A stretch of DNA of 64,000 nt from Setaria digitata (lineage: Eukaryota; Nematoda; Chromadorea; Rhabditida; Setariidae). Below the pieces are notes generated by a model. The model had not been told where the DNA came from. It did not search any database and saw only the letters and a list, made by a program, of their open reading frames with translations. The position numbers and the translations under genes were made by a program. Shown here piece by piece: positions 24,501 through 37,613 of the stretch (positions are counted from its first letter, which is position 1; the number at the start of each line of letters is the position of its first letter). Location: positions 558,001 through 622,000 of the forward strand of contig RCAB01000004.1 of the NCBI GenBank assembly GCA_003640385.1, read 5' to 3'.

Positions 24501-27500
24501 TCCTAGAGTTTGCGCCAAAGTTACGCTTAATGAAAATATTTTGTCTTTGAATATGAAAATAACAAAATAACAACTATCAACGGTTTCACGTTTCTGAGAG
24601 AGTGCGAAAATAACAACAAGAAGCAACTTTATGCTAATTTAAAAGTGATAACGACAATCAAAAAATCCGAGGAGAAATAGTTCTCTTTTTACTTCCTTTC
24701 GTACATCGCAGAAGGATTTCTGTCCATTTTTGTTGCGAACATTATCAAAAAAAAATTTTTAGAGATGCAGAAGTTGATATGAATTTCAGATGTTAGACTT
24801 CTTCAGCAATTCTAACCGAGATGTTTTTCTAAGGGCTGAAGAAAGTCAAGAAATGTAAATTTGACTTTTAGTCACTACAGAAGATTTCAAAACAGCAAAG
24901 AAGGCAAAAGGGGTGGAAGGGATTAATACTGTTAGAAGACAAGATTCAAGAGGGAATGAAATACTGGTGGAGATGGCCTCAGCACAAATGGAAGGACAGA
25001 ATCGACAGCGCTTAGCAAACTTTTCATATGATTCAAAAGATGGGAAAGCAAAAGTTTCTGGAAGCAGATGAAAAAGAAACAAGTTACTTCAGATGGAGGC
25101 CATGGGGAGTTATCAGAGGCTACAGCGGTGAACGAACGAATATTTGAAGATGTAAAAAAGGGAAAAGAAGATTCAAAGAACGAAATGGAGGAATCAGAAA
25201 CTCGAATACTTCTTTCTTTCACGACCCATTAGTCAAAGCAAAGCTGAAGGACCATTTGTATTAACGCAGTCAGTACATGACATAGTGTGAGCTATCAGGT
25301 AGTTTCTCATACATCATCTCAGTTTACCGCAAATGACTAAACATTCCTAGTACATATTACTGCACAGTTCGTAGCTAATAGCAATTAATGATGTTGATGG
25401 AATCTGTACTTTGTCTACTAAATTAATTATCCAATAAATACAAAATATTTATTGTATAAAATAATCCTGACAACTTTCACACGATTTTTTTTAGTACCAA
25501 AGGTGTGTGTGAAGCGATTTACAGCGTTTGATTTGATTAATTTGATAGTTTTCATTTTTTGTGCTGAAAACTTGAGTTTTTAATGACAGCCAGTTGAGTA
25601 ATAAAGCTTTGGAATCTAAGACAATAAGACAAAATATCTTTTACTTAGAAGATAGAGTTAACTACCTTTATGATGAGTTGACTTGACATCTTAGATTTAT
25701 CGAACCTAATTTGAACTGTTACATTTTTCGATATCAATTGAAACACTCTGATTCAAAAGGAGACCTGCATGCTTCATCTTCCCGAACCTTCTGTTTGCTC
25801 TCCGCTGACCAAAATATTTCCTTTAGTAATTTGGATCAGAAAATTTTTTCTTCCAATATTTCATGCCTACTTCAATTCCTTACCACCTGTTTCATTAATC
25901 GCTCTTTTTTGTTATTTGTAAATAAAGCAGTTCAGACTGATGCAGATGAACCTTAATGAGACTATCTAAAAAGATATCAGAATGAGTTCACTGAGTTTAT
26001 TCATTGCACTAGTTTGATAGACTTCGATGGGAGTATAGTTTGTTCACTTCTGAGTAGCAAAATTTACAATTTTTATTAACATTCAGATGGTATATAAGCA
26101 CTAATTTGGTTGGTTTTGGGCATTCAGATGTCAAAAATTACGCTAATTTGAAAGCAGTTCTTTTAACTTTTACTTCTTAGCATCTCTCAATATGAAATAG
26201 AAGAATTAACGGATTTATTCCTAATTTTTTATCGGAAAAAAACACAAACAGGAAGAAAGTTGAAGAACTCTAATTGGGGAAAGAGCAAAAAAAACTAAAC
26301 AGTGAAAAAGAAAATGAAAAAGAAAGTAACATCGGTTATCGAAGTTCGCCTGCCAATCGTCAAACAATTTTTTTATAACTAATCTGCAGTCGGCTATCAG
26401 TAATCACTCGTTGGTGCTTCTGTACTTTGAAACTGCTTATACTAGACAATTTGCCAGAAGGTTTTTTTAAATGCCAGATAAAATTTGTCTAATTTACAGC
26501 GTAACTGAAAGGAATTTGGAAATTCAATAGTGAAAGGAAAAATGCTCGGAAATGTGAGGCTTACATATGTCTTATATTTCCAAGCACAAATCAATTTACC
26601 CAATCCCTTAAAAATGAAATCATTAGCAACTATTCTACATCGTAATAATTTGTAAAGCTTGGGAACAGTGTAATGCTTTAGAAATAAGAAAAAGTTCAGA
26701 ACTGAAATTGATTAAAAACAAAGTGGGAAGAAAAAAACAATTTGAAAAGGAGTACTATACCGGTATTCACGGTTACGTGAATATAGAATTAACACGCAAA
26801 ACTTCAGTGTATACTCTTGGTGGTTAGTGAAAAATGTTTATGTGCTTCTTTTTTCTCCCTCTTCATTCCAGTTCATTGGTCCCTTTTTAAAATAATAAAC
26901 TTAAATTTCATTGTTTCACTGAAAAATTAAAGGCTAGTACTCACATTTGAATTATTACAGAAACAGTTATAAAGAAAAGAGACTTGGAAGATGAAGGCAA
27001 AGTGGTTGCTCGGATATTACAGTGTAATCAAGAAATGAAAATAAACGAATGAGAGCTTTTGTTGGAAATTTAATCAGAAAAGTGCCGGACAAATGAAATC
27101 AACATTTATTCTAACTTCCTAAGTAAGGCAATTGCAAAAAAACTTTATTCTCCAATACTGACAGTCTAAAATAAATATTCATTACCATGATAAATAAGGG
27201 AAAACAGTAATACAGTAACTTATAATCATGCACTTTTTCTGTTACCCTTCATTTCTGGAAGGTTTTGTAGTATGTACCAGCGATACATTAAAAATTACCC
27301 GATCCAAAATTTATTAAAAATCTGATAAAAAAGGTACAGAATTTACTAATTTCCAGCTAGTTAACAAACAGTTTTAGCACAAATACTTTCTCGAGCTCTA
27401 AACAGTTTGTAGTTTAGAGATGAGCAGAATTTTTCTTTTATTGTTATCACTTGTAGATAGATACCTTATACTCATCCTACAAGGTGCACGGATTAACAAA

Positions 27501-28602
27501 CTATCAGGATTATAGTGAATTAAGTATATATATATATATTTTTTTTTATACAGAACTAAATATTTTAAATGTAAAACGACTCACCTCTTTTACGAACAAC
27601 CTTTCTTATTGTTGTGCTGTTGCTGTTTTTGAAAAACATTACTATGCTGCTTTTATTTCTGAATCTCTTTATCCTCATTTTCACTCTTACTCTCAAAGTA
27701 CTGATGATCCCAAATCCATAACTTCAATTTGAAACGTCTTTTCAAAAGCAAATAGGACTCGAATTAGTCAATGCTTCTACTAAGTAGGGATGAAAGACTG
27801 CTGTTTTACAGTGCATTCGATCATTGACGGAATGAAAGGTAACAATTATTAGTGATTCTGCATTTATCGGAAAAAACCATCAACTTTTTTTTTTCAGTTT
27901 CAATCATCGAAGGATCACACAATTTTCAGAATGAGCAGATAATTATCAGACATATCCAGTATCCTAATGTCAGGTGAACAAGTAGTAACCATGGAATTTG
28001 ACTTAAAATTCCCATATTTAGGTAAAAGAATGTATTTTCAAAATTTGTGCCTATCTAGAAATATATTAGTCAGTCCAAGACACAGCTATCCGAATCAAAA
28101 TTACAGTGTCTATTCCAAATGATCAGAAGTTTTAAAACAGGAACACTTTAAATTTAACCTAGGATTCTTTTTTTAAACATAACGTTTCAAAAAAAAAAAA
28201 ATTCAAGGTTTTGCAGAAGGTTTTACAGTTTATGATAATAACTTGGAATAAAGTCTTAAAAATATAGTGATTTTTTTTTTTTTTAATAAATCAAAATATC
28301 TTCCTTCAGTGAGCTCCATCTTTGTTACTGCTTTGATGATATTCACAGTAAGCAATTTGACTTCAAAGCTTCTTTAAGAGTTCACATCAATAAAGCACAG
28401 TGATATCAAACCGCTCGTAAGAAATTAAATACCTATCGTATGCACTGGTTACAACATTAATGAAACAAATATAATTGAATTAATGAAGGAACGAAATTCA
28501 ATACAAGTACTGGAAAGAGCACATTATAAAAATTAATTAACGTTTTCACTCTTGCATAGCAAGAAAGATCTGATGTTATGATGCATAATTATTTATAGCA
28601 TT

Positions 28603-29925
28603 TTAAACATTTTTCTCATTTTTATTATCTAATTTTTTTTCCAACTCTTTTTCAATACTACTCGCATTTCGCTTTATACTAGGCTGGTTGTTTGGGTCGA
28701 ATGGATCTGGTAAAACAAGATCTGCAAAAATATTTATGAAAGCAGTTTAATCACTGCAAATCCTAAAGCCTCGCAGAGAACAGGTAAATACAGTAAGTGA
28801 CTGGTACGTTTGATTTTGTATACATAATTAAACATTTGCACACCATTACATAAGAATTTTAAAGAAATGAAAATAAAGGTGTAATATCATTTTCGTAATA
28901 TAACTGAACCTTAGGTCTATTCAAAAATCAAATAGATTAAATGGAAACAGCGAAACGAAAAAGTACCTGACTTTGATTCGAAAAATGTATAACTCAGGAT
29001 CAAACTATCCGTATACTCCAAGTCCGGATCATTTACATAATCAGGATCAATGTAAAAAAAAACAGGTAAATCCACTTGTTCTCCTGGATTAAGGATTTGA
29101 TCTTCGAAACAGAAACACTGAATTTTGTTGAAATAATATGCTGCCTATAAACATATAACTACGAAAATGAGGTATTTTAAATGAAGAAGTGGAAAAGGAG
29201 AAAATTTAATTGATATCAACATGGCAAAATAATAGTGATCAAAAACAGCTTCCAAACTCATTTCCAAAAAAGTGTAAAACTTGAAAAATATTACTTGAAA
29301 GGGTGAGAGATTGTAGGTGCTAATACCAACTATTGGTTTGTCTGTTGGGTTATAAGCACTATAAAAGACAAGAGCTGTTTCTCCGGGATGTACATAAATT
29401 TCTTTTTGCAACGGTTTGAACTGCCATTTCATGGCAGAATGAAGGTCAGCATTAAAGGATACACGTATTAATCGACTCTTAATTTTTTCCATTGATGCAA
29501 TTCGTTCCATATCATCAGCAATCTATAAAAAGTTACAGGGATGATTAGATTCAAGTCTAGGTAACTTAGTACTTGCTTTTAAAAACAAATGAACTGCTTC
29601 TGATGGCAGCACTTATTTCCGATTAACATTAATTACTAGTAAGTAACTAAACAATAGAAAATGTTAAATTATTTGCCTTCGTCAATCCTATAGTAGCAGT
29701 CTTCTCGCAGAACATTCGATATCCTGGCACGGAAAGTACTGCAAGGCTAAAGAAAAAAACTCCAACGCTTCCCAAATAATACATTGCATTCTTAGACTTC
29801 ACATAACGCCTGGCCCAGTTTGTGAATGTTCGGCATGGCTGTTTCAATGTCAGCCTATTGCATAATACTATCAACAATCCACGATTACTTTTGGCACAAC
29901 CAAAAGCACGAATAAGTGTTAGCAT
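28603..29925 (-). CDS. COX11: COX11, copper chaperone for cytochrome c oxidase
   Basis: This mitochondrial inner-membrane protein delivers copper to the CuB site of COX1. Four exons join in phase: 29653-29925, 29295-29522, 28967-29144, 28603-28721, giving 265 residues. The N-terminus is basic and targeting-like, followed by one membrane helix at about 48-66 (YYLGSVGVFFFSLAVLSVP) and Cys73 in MFCEKT just after it. The soluble beta domain shows RVSFNADLHSAMKW, PGETALVFYSAYNPTDKPI, GISTYNLSPF, the copper motif CFCFED (Cys177 and Cys179), LPVFFYIDPD and LILSYTFFESK. The C-terminal 30 residues are charged and not conserved. The first intron donor (GTTTAG) is weak but is the only in-phase choice before a stop. 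Confidence 0.95.
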
Positions 29926-32429
29926 CGGAAAATGACCGTAGAATTAAACCATTTAAATAATACGGAACATTTCCTAGAAAATAAATCGATCTTAAGAGAT
30001 ATGACATTCCTTCTAATCAGAAAAACAAAACCAAACAAATTTTTCTCTCCTCACGAGATAAAGTGCGATGCGATACTTTCCTAATATTGGTCGTTGTGAT
30101 ACTTATCAGGTGTAGTTCAATTATGAAAGGTGAATGCTACTTCCAAAACGAAAACAACGACAGAATCCAAGCAATGCAATTGAGTCATTTATTAAAAATC
30201 GACAAACGAAAGAGGTCCGCTCATCACGAAAGCTATTCTTTTATTGGGTGTTCCTTCTGGAAATTTTACTCATTACTTTTAAGAGGAATTTTCGCTTGTT
30301 GTGTTCACTTGATGTTGGGGAAGGAAGAGGAAGGAGTTTTTCTATTTCATCAGAAGCTGGTCAAAAGTTTGTGGATAAAGCGATACATCCGCCATGAAAA
30401 GCCAAGAAAACTTATAAATAACGAACACAGAAAAGATGTTGTATGTGTATGATGCACTCCCGAATTCCTGAATCAGATAAGGGAATGAGCATGGTGATCT
30501 TGCAAGACCAAAAGGGACCAAAAAACTCTCAGATATCAATATCAAGGTGTCAACACGGATGAGTCAAAGAGAATTGAAGGTATCAAGGAACGACAACAGT
30601 TGTTCCTCGCCAATCACCCCATGTCAAAGAATTTAGCTATATAATTTGAGGAAAAAAATAAAGGGAAAATAAATAAAGATGGAGAAATGAAAGCCATCGT
30701 CATAAGCTTAAATTATTTGCGTTTAGTGATAAAAAGTGCATTACGCTCTAATATTGAGTTAAAATTGAACATGGATCTAAGAAACACGCTTCCGTAGAAG
30801 TTTATAATTGATGAGCAATCACTTACAGCAGAAAAAATAATTGAAGAGGACAGTTACACTATCCACTTTGCTTCAGTTCATCTTAATTCCTTACCCCTTA
30901 ACTCGACTTTCTTCAGTAGGTTTTTTATAACGTATGGATGCTATAAAAAAAATCGAAATTCACCTTTAATTTCCTTTTTTTATACTATGAAATCCTAAAA
31001 TTTTAGAATTCTTCAACCTTTTCGGCAAGGATAAACTGAATGCGAAATTCTTCGCTTTATGCACTTCTCACAATTAAAAACGGAAAAAAGATTATCCAGA
31101 CACAAAAATCTTCCCTTTTTTCTTTATCGCTTCAAATCTTCGCATCCACAGAAATATTCAGTTTTCAATATATTCAAATAAAAATATCTTACCTGATACA
31201 AAACTGCTCCCTGCAGGCAAAAAAAGAAAATTACATGCGCCCTGAATATTACGTAGGATACAAGGAATAAAATGGTTTTGTACGAAGAAATGAATCAGAA
31301 AAAAACTTCATTCAAAACATAACTATTAGCAAATTTAAGATTGTAATAAGAAAAAACATTAATCTGTAAAAGCAACCATAAAACTTCAAGAATAAGTAAT
31401 TACTAAAACTGATTTAGTATCACGCAACTCATACAGCGGAAACCTAGCTATACATCATACATTATATCTTATGCTGTAATTGATTTGCAAGTAGCTTCAT
31501 TTTGTTTTGTGAAACGAAAACTATTTGCAGCTTGTATGCATACTTCTACGTTAATACCAAACCGAATCGATTTCTTGATTTCTTAAAATTTAAAGAGAAG
31601 TCCAACTTTCAAATTTCATGGAAAAGAACAATTTTATCTAAGCAAAATACGAGAAATGTTAGTTTTCAAAACACTTCAACCACCACAGCTTATCATTTCT
31701 GAAAAATGAATTTTATAATGCGTAAAAAACAAGGTAAAACAATTGTAAATGACAATGAAAAATTACGTAAAATTAAAATCAAAATGTTTCTTCCAAAAAT
31801 CCGGAATTACTTAGGGAATGATAAACTAAAAACTACCAATAATCTGTAAAAAGCTCCATGTGATTTTTTTAAGAACTAGGTGTAAATTGAAAAAATCCTG
31901 CGCACAGCAACAAAGTTAACAGAAGAAATGTTAGAGCAATTTACAAATATCCAAATTCCACATTTTTATTTAATACTCTTAAGTTTTCCGCATAAATATA
32001 CAAATTCAACCGGCTCCTAAATAATTACTGTAAAGGCTTTGAAAAAAAAGGGAAAAGGATAAATAAAAAAAACCCAATTCAAACAAGTCCCGTTCAGTCT
32101 CTAATGAAAAACTAGTAAAAACGGCAAAAACTAGTAAAATATCTTCTGTTCTATTCTACCTCGATTTACTCATAAACATTTCAAATAAAGCTAGCCAATG
32201 TTGATCACTAAAGCAAGAAGTTTCCACGGAAATAAGTTTACAAAAATATTATTTGGTTCTAAAGAATTACGATAACCCAGCTGCAAATTAAAACGTAACT
32301 AATTAATGTGAGGCATGAAATGTAAGTGAAACCTATTTAGAATTCTGCAATAGAAGACTAACTAACATCGCCCTTACTTTTAAATGAAAAGTCAAATTCC
32401 TTCGTATGGCAAAGGGAGTTTTCGATCTA
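29926..32429. other. Intergenic, no confident gene
   Basis: This lies between COX11 and sqv-1, both on the minus strand. The longest frame (plus strand, ending at 30452) runs about 150 codons, but its hydrophobic start lacks an ATG and a second frame is open over the same bases, so it is probably chance. The rest up to 32429 is AT-rich and would include the sqv-1 3' UTR. Confidence 0.45.
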
Positions 32430-33752
32430 TCATTCAGTTCTTTTTTCATAATCTTCCTTGAGCATCATTCGATCGTACTCTAATTCCTGTCGAAAGTAAT
32501 CGATTGTCTTAATTAAGCCGTCACGTGTCGAAACTCGAGGCTTCCAATTTAATTTCTTGTTAGCTCGTGAGATGTCCGGTTTTCGTTGTTGTGGATCATC
32601 TTGTTGCTCAGATTCATGAACAATGCTTGAATTACTGCCTATCAGATCCCGGATTAACTCTGCAAATTCATTAATACTGCTCTCTTCAGGGTTTCCAATA
32701 TTAACTGGATCTGTACAGTTACTTCCCATCAGTTGTATCAATCCCGTCACTAAATCATCCACGTATTGAAACGAGCGAGTTTGTTTGCCATTACCATAAA
32801 TGGTTATGGGTTTGTCACGTAAAGCTTGGAGAATGAAATTACTCACAACACGTCCGTCATTCATGTGCATTCGCGGTCCAAACGTATTGAATATCCGCGC
32901 AATTCGGATGTCCACCTTTTCCTGTGCGTGATAAGCAACCATTAACGTCTCTGCGACCCGTTTCCCCTCATCGTAACAGGATCGCGGTCCCACCGTGTTT
33001 ACGTGGCCCCAGTAAGTTTCTGGTTGGGGATGCACTTCTGGATTCCCGTAAATTTCAGATGTTGAGGCTAACAATATGCGAGCCTTCAATCTTCTAGCTA
33101 GGCCTAACATATTTATAGTACCAATAGTGTTCGTTTTAATCGTTTTCACAGGATTATACATGTAATGGATTGGTGATGCTGGGGAAGCAAGGTGATAAAT
33201 TTCATCTACTTCCGTAAGATATGAATTAACTACATCATGGTGGACAAGCTCGAAGTTAGGATGACCGATCCAGTGTTCCACATTGCGTTTTCGACCCGTG
33301 AAGTAGTTATCCAGTGCGACAACCTCATGTCCCTCAAGCATCAAACGATCTACCAAGTGGGAACCGATGAAACCCGCACCTCCAGTAACCAGAATTCGTT
33401 TTCGGTTTGCCTCGTTCTGATATTTCACGTTAATATACTTCCTCCCTTCGCTCAACTTTTTTCCTCTTTTCATAGGATATGAATTCTTTTTCAGGTAAGC
33501 AATCTCTTGCTGCAAGGAGTGCAGTTGCATTTTAAGCTTCTGGAAAGCCGAGCTGTCCGGAAGTAACCTCCGATTCGTTCCATCGTCCCATGCAGGGGTA
33601 TTCAGAAGTGGTCGCTCACGCAACAGATTCCAAACGTTAAATGGAAAGTGCCAGTTATAATACGTAAACACGACAAGCAGCAGAGAACAACACAGAAACG
33701 CTAATTTTTGAAAAGGTCGACAGGAGAAGAGCCAGCTGATAGCCATGCCCAT
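32430..33752 (-). CDS. sqv-1: UDP-glucuronic acid decarboxylase (UXS1/SQV-1)
   Basis: This type II Golgi enzyme converts UDP-glucuronate to UDP-xylose with NAD+, the precursor for the xylose that starts chondroitin/heparan sulfate chains. It is one uninterrupted exon of 440 codons from the first ATG at 33752. There is a short cytosolic tail, a membrane anchor at about 15-30 ([16 protein letters not shown]), a coiled stem (about 68-90), then a short-chain dehydrogenase fold: NAD-binding [10 protein letters not shown] (123-132), LASTSEIYG with Thr231 and Glu233, and the catalytic YxxxK (Tyr260, Lys264) in [23 protein letters not shown] and [15 protein letters not shown] complete the family set. 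All catalytic residues are intact. Every other confident multi-exon-sized gene in the window has introns, so the intronless structure stands out. Confidence 0.96.
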   Translation of the reverse strand: MGMAISWLFSCRPFQKLAFLCCSLLLVVFTYYNWHFPFNVWNLLRERPLLNTPAWDDGTNRRLLPDSSAFQKLKMQLHSLQQEIAYLKKNSYPMKRGKKLSEGRKYINVKYQNEANRKRILVTGGAGFIGSHLVDRLMLEGHEVVALDNYFTGRKRNVEHWIGHPNFELVHHDVVNSYLTEVDEIYHLASPASPIHYMYNPVKTIKTNTIGTINMLGLARRLKARILLASTSEIYGNPEVHPQPETYWGHVNTVGPRSCYDEGKRVAETLMVAYHAQEKVDIRIARIFNTFGPRMHMNDGRVVSNFILQALRDKPITIYGNGKQTRSFQYVDDLVTGLIQLMGSNCTDPVNIGNPEESSINEFAELIRDLIGSNSSIVHESEQQDDPQQRKPDISRANKKLNWKPRVSTRDGLIKTIDYFRQELEYDRMMLKEDYEKRTE

Positions 33753-36700
33753 CACTTGGATAAGGTCACCAAAAGCACTGTCGCCAGGGGTCAGGAAACA
33801 TTTACGTAGTCCACGGGATAGTATACCAGTCTGCCTCTTATAGCATTGACACAGAGGAGGAATATGGAAACGAAGAGAGGTAGAGGAAGTGAGTGGATGC
33901 AGAAATAGTATGGACTGAATGAGAGCCGTAGAGTGAGAAATGGTTTTTCGATGAAAGTGTGCGGGTCAGAGTGCGAGGGTCGTAATGCAAGTGTTGCCGT
34001 TTGGAAGGAGGAGGAGGTGTGGATGATTAGGTTGGCTTTGTTACTGTCAGTGGTCACAATGATTAAAGGCACCGCGGGACGTCCGAGGAGTGCGGGAGTC
34101 GGTGGCTGTGCGTACACAATGTTTACATCTCGTCCAGATCTCATCCTGAATTGGCATCCATTAAGGATATCCTGGAAGTGACAGTTGAGGCTGAAATATT
34201 TGCTCAGTGTTCTGTTCCAGCATGGAATACACCTCCGTTCTACACACTTACTTTCCTTGGATATCCATGTATTCTTACGCCTGCATTAATGGGGAAAGTG
34301 CTTCGTGCAGAAAGTTTTGAGGGACATTAAATCCAGTGAGGTGCGGTTTTGTGGGATGAATCATCAGAACTGTATTCCGGATTGATTCGCAAAAGATTCC
34401 AGATGACGAAGCATTTATGTAGTAGGGAGAATAAATTGGTGGAGAAAGGAGCTTTGAAAACTGCAGAGGTAAGGGAGTAGTGATGGAACGTCTTATATTT
34501 TGAATCCAGAACTGGTGAATGAAATACTTCTCGTCTACTTCTGAAGTCGTTTTAAATTTTTCCACAAAGCTTTCATTGTAATGAAGAGAAAACTTGAACA
34601 AGGATGCTATTTTGTTATCTTTCCAGTGTAAAACATTTGTATTGCCAGGATTTCAACGGTTCTAATTTAAGAGCCCGATAGAGTTGACTCATTTAGTAGT
34701 TATTCCTTTCATGCCAATAAAAACGGGCTTAACCAGGAGACTTATGTGGATTTTTACAATGCCTATTCATTAATAACATTGAAAGGGAAAGGGAAGACTG
34801 AATAATAATTGCATGCATAAGTACATACTGAATGCTGAAATTGAGGATTCTCGATCAAAGGACGATGGAAAAGAAAACAATATCGAAAAATTCTAGTTTA
34901 AGCTATGTCAAGCAAAACTGCAAAAAGCGAATGAAACGAAATAACTGATAAGTTAGCACTTCTAGTATTACCCTATTGAACTTATAATTTACTATATTAA
35001 AAAACTTAAGTTGTATCACATTACACTTTGATAGTTATATATTCATCTGATTTTGTTGAGCTTCTGATGGCTAAGAAACTACCAGCAAAAACTACCTTGC
35101 TGTTAGGGGCTGTTATTTACTCGTCATTTAGGCTTAGTAAAAATAATCGTTTCCTTTTAGCAATTTAAAACAGATATTTCCTGGGCGGAAATGGCTCAGA
35201 ATCTTCTTTTCACAACTTTTGTCGGTAAATACAATCGTAGTCAGCTAGTCGCGCTTCATATTTCGAATTTGCATTGTCAAAGTTAAGCTTTCTCACTGTC
35301 AACTTTTACTTGTAGAAACTTGCCCAATAACTCCACGGGTTCTGTAAGGTTTAACTGGATTTCCATATGATGCTAAGTACACATATAATGCTCAACTATA
35401 ACTTTACTCACAGAGTGGTCATGTTTCCACTTTATCCTGCAAATTTTTTTCTCCACAGTGTATATATCTCAAACATGCATGTATGGAGGTACATTGCTTA
35501 CTACAACACTTCTCTTTCCTGATACTTAACGTGAAGACTGAGCAGATCACGTGCGTCCGATCAGTCCAACCTCCTGAGTTTAATTTTGAGCTGTTAAGCA
35601 TGTGCTTTTTCAGACTAGCAAACTATGATCTGCTTAACATAGAGAGCACGTGTCTTCTGTCTCAGTCCTGTTCTCTTCTGATAATAGAAGCAGTAGAGCT
35701 GATGGAACGTGGAAACTGCCTAAGTTGAACGATTTCCTCAGATGAAGCAGCTACGAACTCCCATTTCTTTGGCTAAAAGTGTTCAGAACTGGACAGCAGG
35801 TGCAGGAAATAGTGGAGTGTGCAAAGAAATAGAAGGAAAAATGCACCGATTTTTCTCTGAAGATGTGACCTCTCGGGTGTTTCGTTAAGAAGTTTGTTTC
35901 CCTTTACCCAACTCACCTATCTGAGAATATGGAAGGACGAAACTACACACAACTGCTAACCAATCATCCAGGGAAGTAGTGAAAGTGCTTGAAACTTCGA
36001 ACTGTCGGGAGCAAAACCATAGCAGACAATGGAAACCCCTGTTTCCTTGAGTTCAGAGTTGATGGAAGGCGCTGGGAGAAGGTACTGTACGTGGAAGGAG
36101 CGCCGCCATCTGTTTACGTTCACCTGCGAGACCTGACACCAAAGTTTGACGGAACTTCTTGGACTGACTGTTCGCGTGCGTGAGCGTGAAAGGTGCCGGA
36201 CAGATTTGGTGTGCAGAGAAGCAGATTGTGAGAGTACGTGTGGGTGCGGGTGATCGATAGTGAAGGACGGAGAGGCAGTGGTCGTATCTGCGATGAGTTG
36301 GTGCGGATGACATGTGGACGTTGTGATTGCCGTTGCCAAGTGTATCTATTATTGATTTCTCCAGAGCCTCCTCCGATATGTCTCGGAGGACGGAGTGGAG
36401 TTCGTCGTATACAAACATCCACCCCTCCTGAAGTCGCCGGATGACACCTCGACGATTCAGCCCTCTGATCCTGTGATTGCGTCGCGTGTGCTTTTCTTCC
36501 GGTGACTACCCACCCTCCCGGGAGGTATCGATCGATTGTTATTGATTGATGGTAATGTATGGTTGTGATCTGATAATGCCAGTGATTATGATTTATTAGG
36601 CTTTACTATCAACTTGTACTCGAATTCTGTCGACCTGCTTCCTTCCTTCCTTTACCAACAAGTCTCTCTTCCTCACTTTCGCACTATCGTGCCTGTCCTG

Positions 36701-37613
36701 GCCAAGGCTCTCCATGACGGTAATAACATCTCACATTAATACATCCTTTCTAAATAATCACTTGCATGTAGGTACATCAACGTAGCACTATAATTCGTAG
36801 CACTTGGAAATCACCCCGTCATCTCTTGGACCGTCTCAATCGTAGTGTGAAGTCCAACCGCATGCCGGATACTTTGTGCCTCATATAGAGCTTATGTTGT
36901 AGTTCACATGTCTGGACCATTTCTGAGGGCACATGCTGCACAGGTTTAATTTTAGGGAGCGTGTTTAAGCTTTAAATTTGTCGCATGGAAGACAAATGAT
37001 TATTTCTTTTCTGGATAACACATAAAGGTTGATTAGTTTTTATCATAGCAAACTAATTTAAAAAAAAAAACTTAATAACTAAGATTAATATGTATAAGTC
37101 ATAATTAGATGAGGAATAAGTTGGTGGTTGCATATATCATCAGTAGTATAAAATAAGCTTATGAGCGTAACAAAGCTAGGGAATGAAAGAGACATTTTTG
37201 GTAGCTAATCAAGAGATAACATGTCGGAGTGGGAACTATTTCCAAGGGCTTCGAGTATTTAACATATTACTGTCGCATAAGTCCTCAGTGAGGAAGACCA
37301 ATTAAAGTGAAAATAAAAATGAACTTAAGCATGATTTTAAAATTTGTCGCTACTTTTCTCAATTCACCTGAACATTTACATAATTCGATTGCAACATATT
37401 TGCATTTTTTATTGACAAAGAAAAGGGTATTAAAAATTTTAGTTCTGAAAAGTTCTAGTAGCAATATATGTTGCACCCTTGAAGCAGTTGGTGCTCTTCC
37501 CATTCAGATCGCTGAATGCTTTTGCCAGTAACTTCTGAAGTGGACAAATTATTTAGCATACTTTTTTGGAGACACTAATATTGTTATTGTTTCCAGCTCA
37601 TTTGTGCAACGTC
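33753..37613. other. 3.9-kb divergent intergenic region
   Basis: This separates sqv-1 (-) from the ZC3H18-like gene (+), so both promoters should be here. GC-richer patches at about 33.85-34.15 and 35.95-36.7 kb give many overlapping open frames on both strands, none with family features. A minus-strand frame of about 120 codons ends at 34275 and is protein-like but unsupported. Nothing was called. Confidence 0.45.

Larger units (their letters stand above)
20869..28602. other. 7.7-kb stretch without a confident gene
   Basis: This is the upstream region of the GPCR and the 3' side of COX11. It is AT-rich, with simple repeats (GATG-type at 21346-21400, CT at 21531-21552, TA at 27525-27540). 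A few plus-strand pieces look exon-like, notably 24855-25070 after a CTTTTAG and 26961-27053 after an ATTACAG, but they have no recognisable domain and could not be linked. They are described under the findings. Confidence 0.45.

Noticed and set aside
24846..25222. Ser/Phe-rich minus-strand frames
   Set aside because: Antisense of a purine-rich stretch; composition typical of shadow frames.
29990..30452. Hydrophobic-start frame that resembles a secreted peptide precursor with a KRKR site
   Set aside because: The hydrophobic part has no ATG before it in frame, and another frame is open over the same bases; chance frames of this size are expected.
33933..34181. Plus-strand frame with a signal-peptide-like stretch (MIRLALLLSVVTMIKG)
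   Set aside because: Directly upstream of sqv-1 on the opposite strand, with no continuation into further exons; better explained as promoter sequence.
34275..34640. About 120-codon minus-strand frame upstream of sqv-1
   Set aside because: Protein-like but isolated, with no acceptor or family match; roughly one such frame is expected by chance in the window.
36053..36444. Overlapping 100-127 codon frames on both strands
   Set aside because: They come from raised GC content in a likely promoter region; none resembles a protein family.
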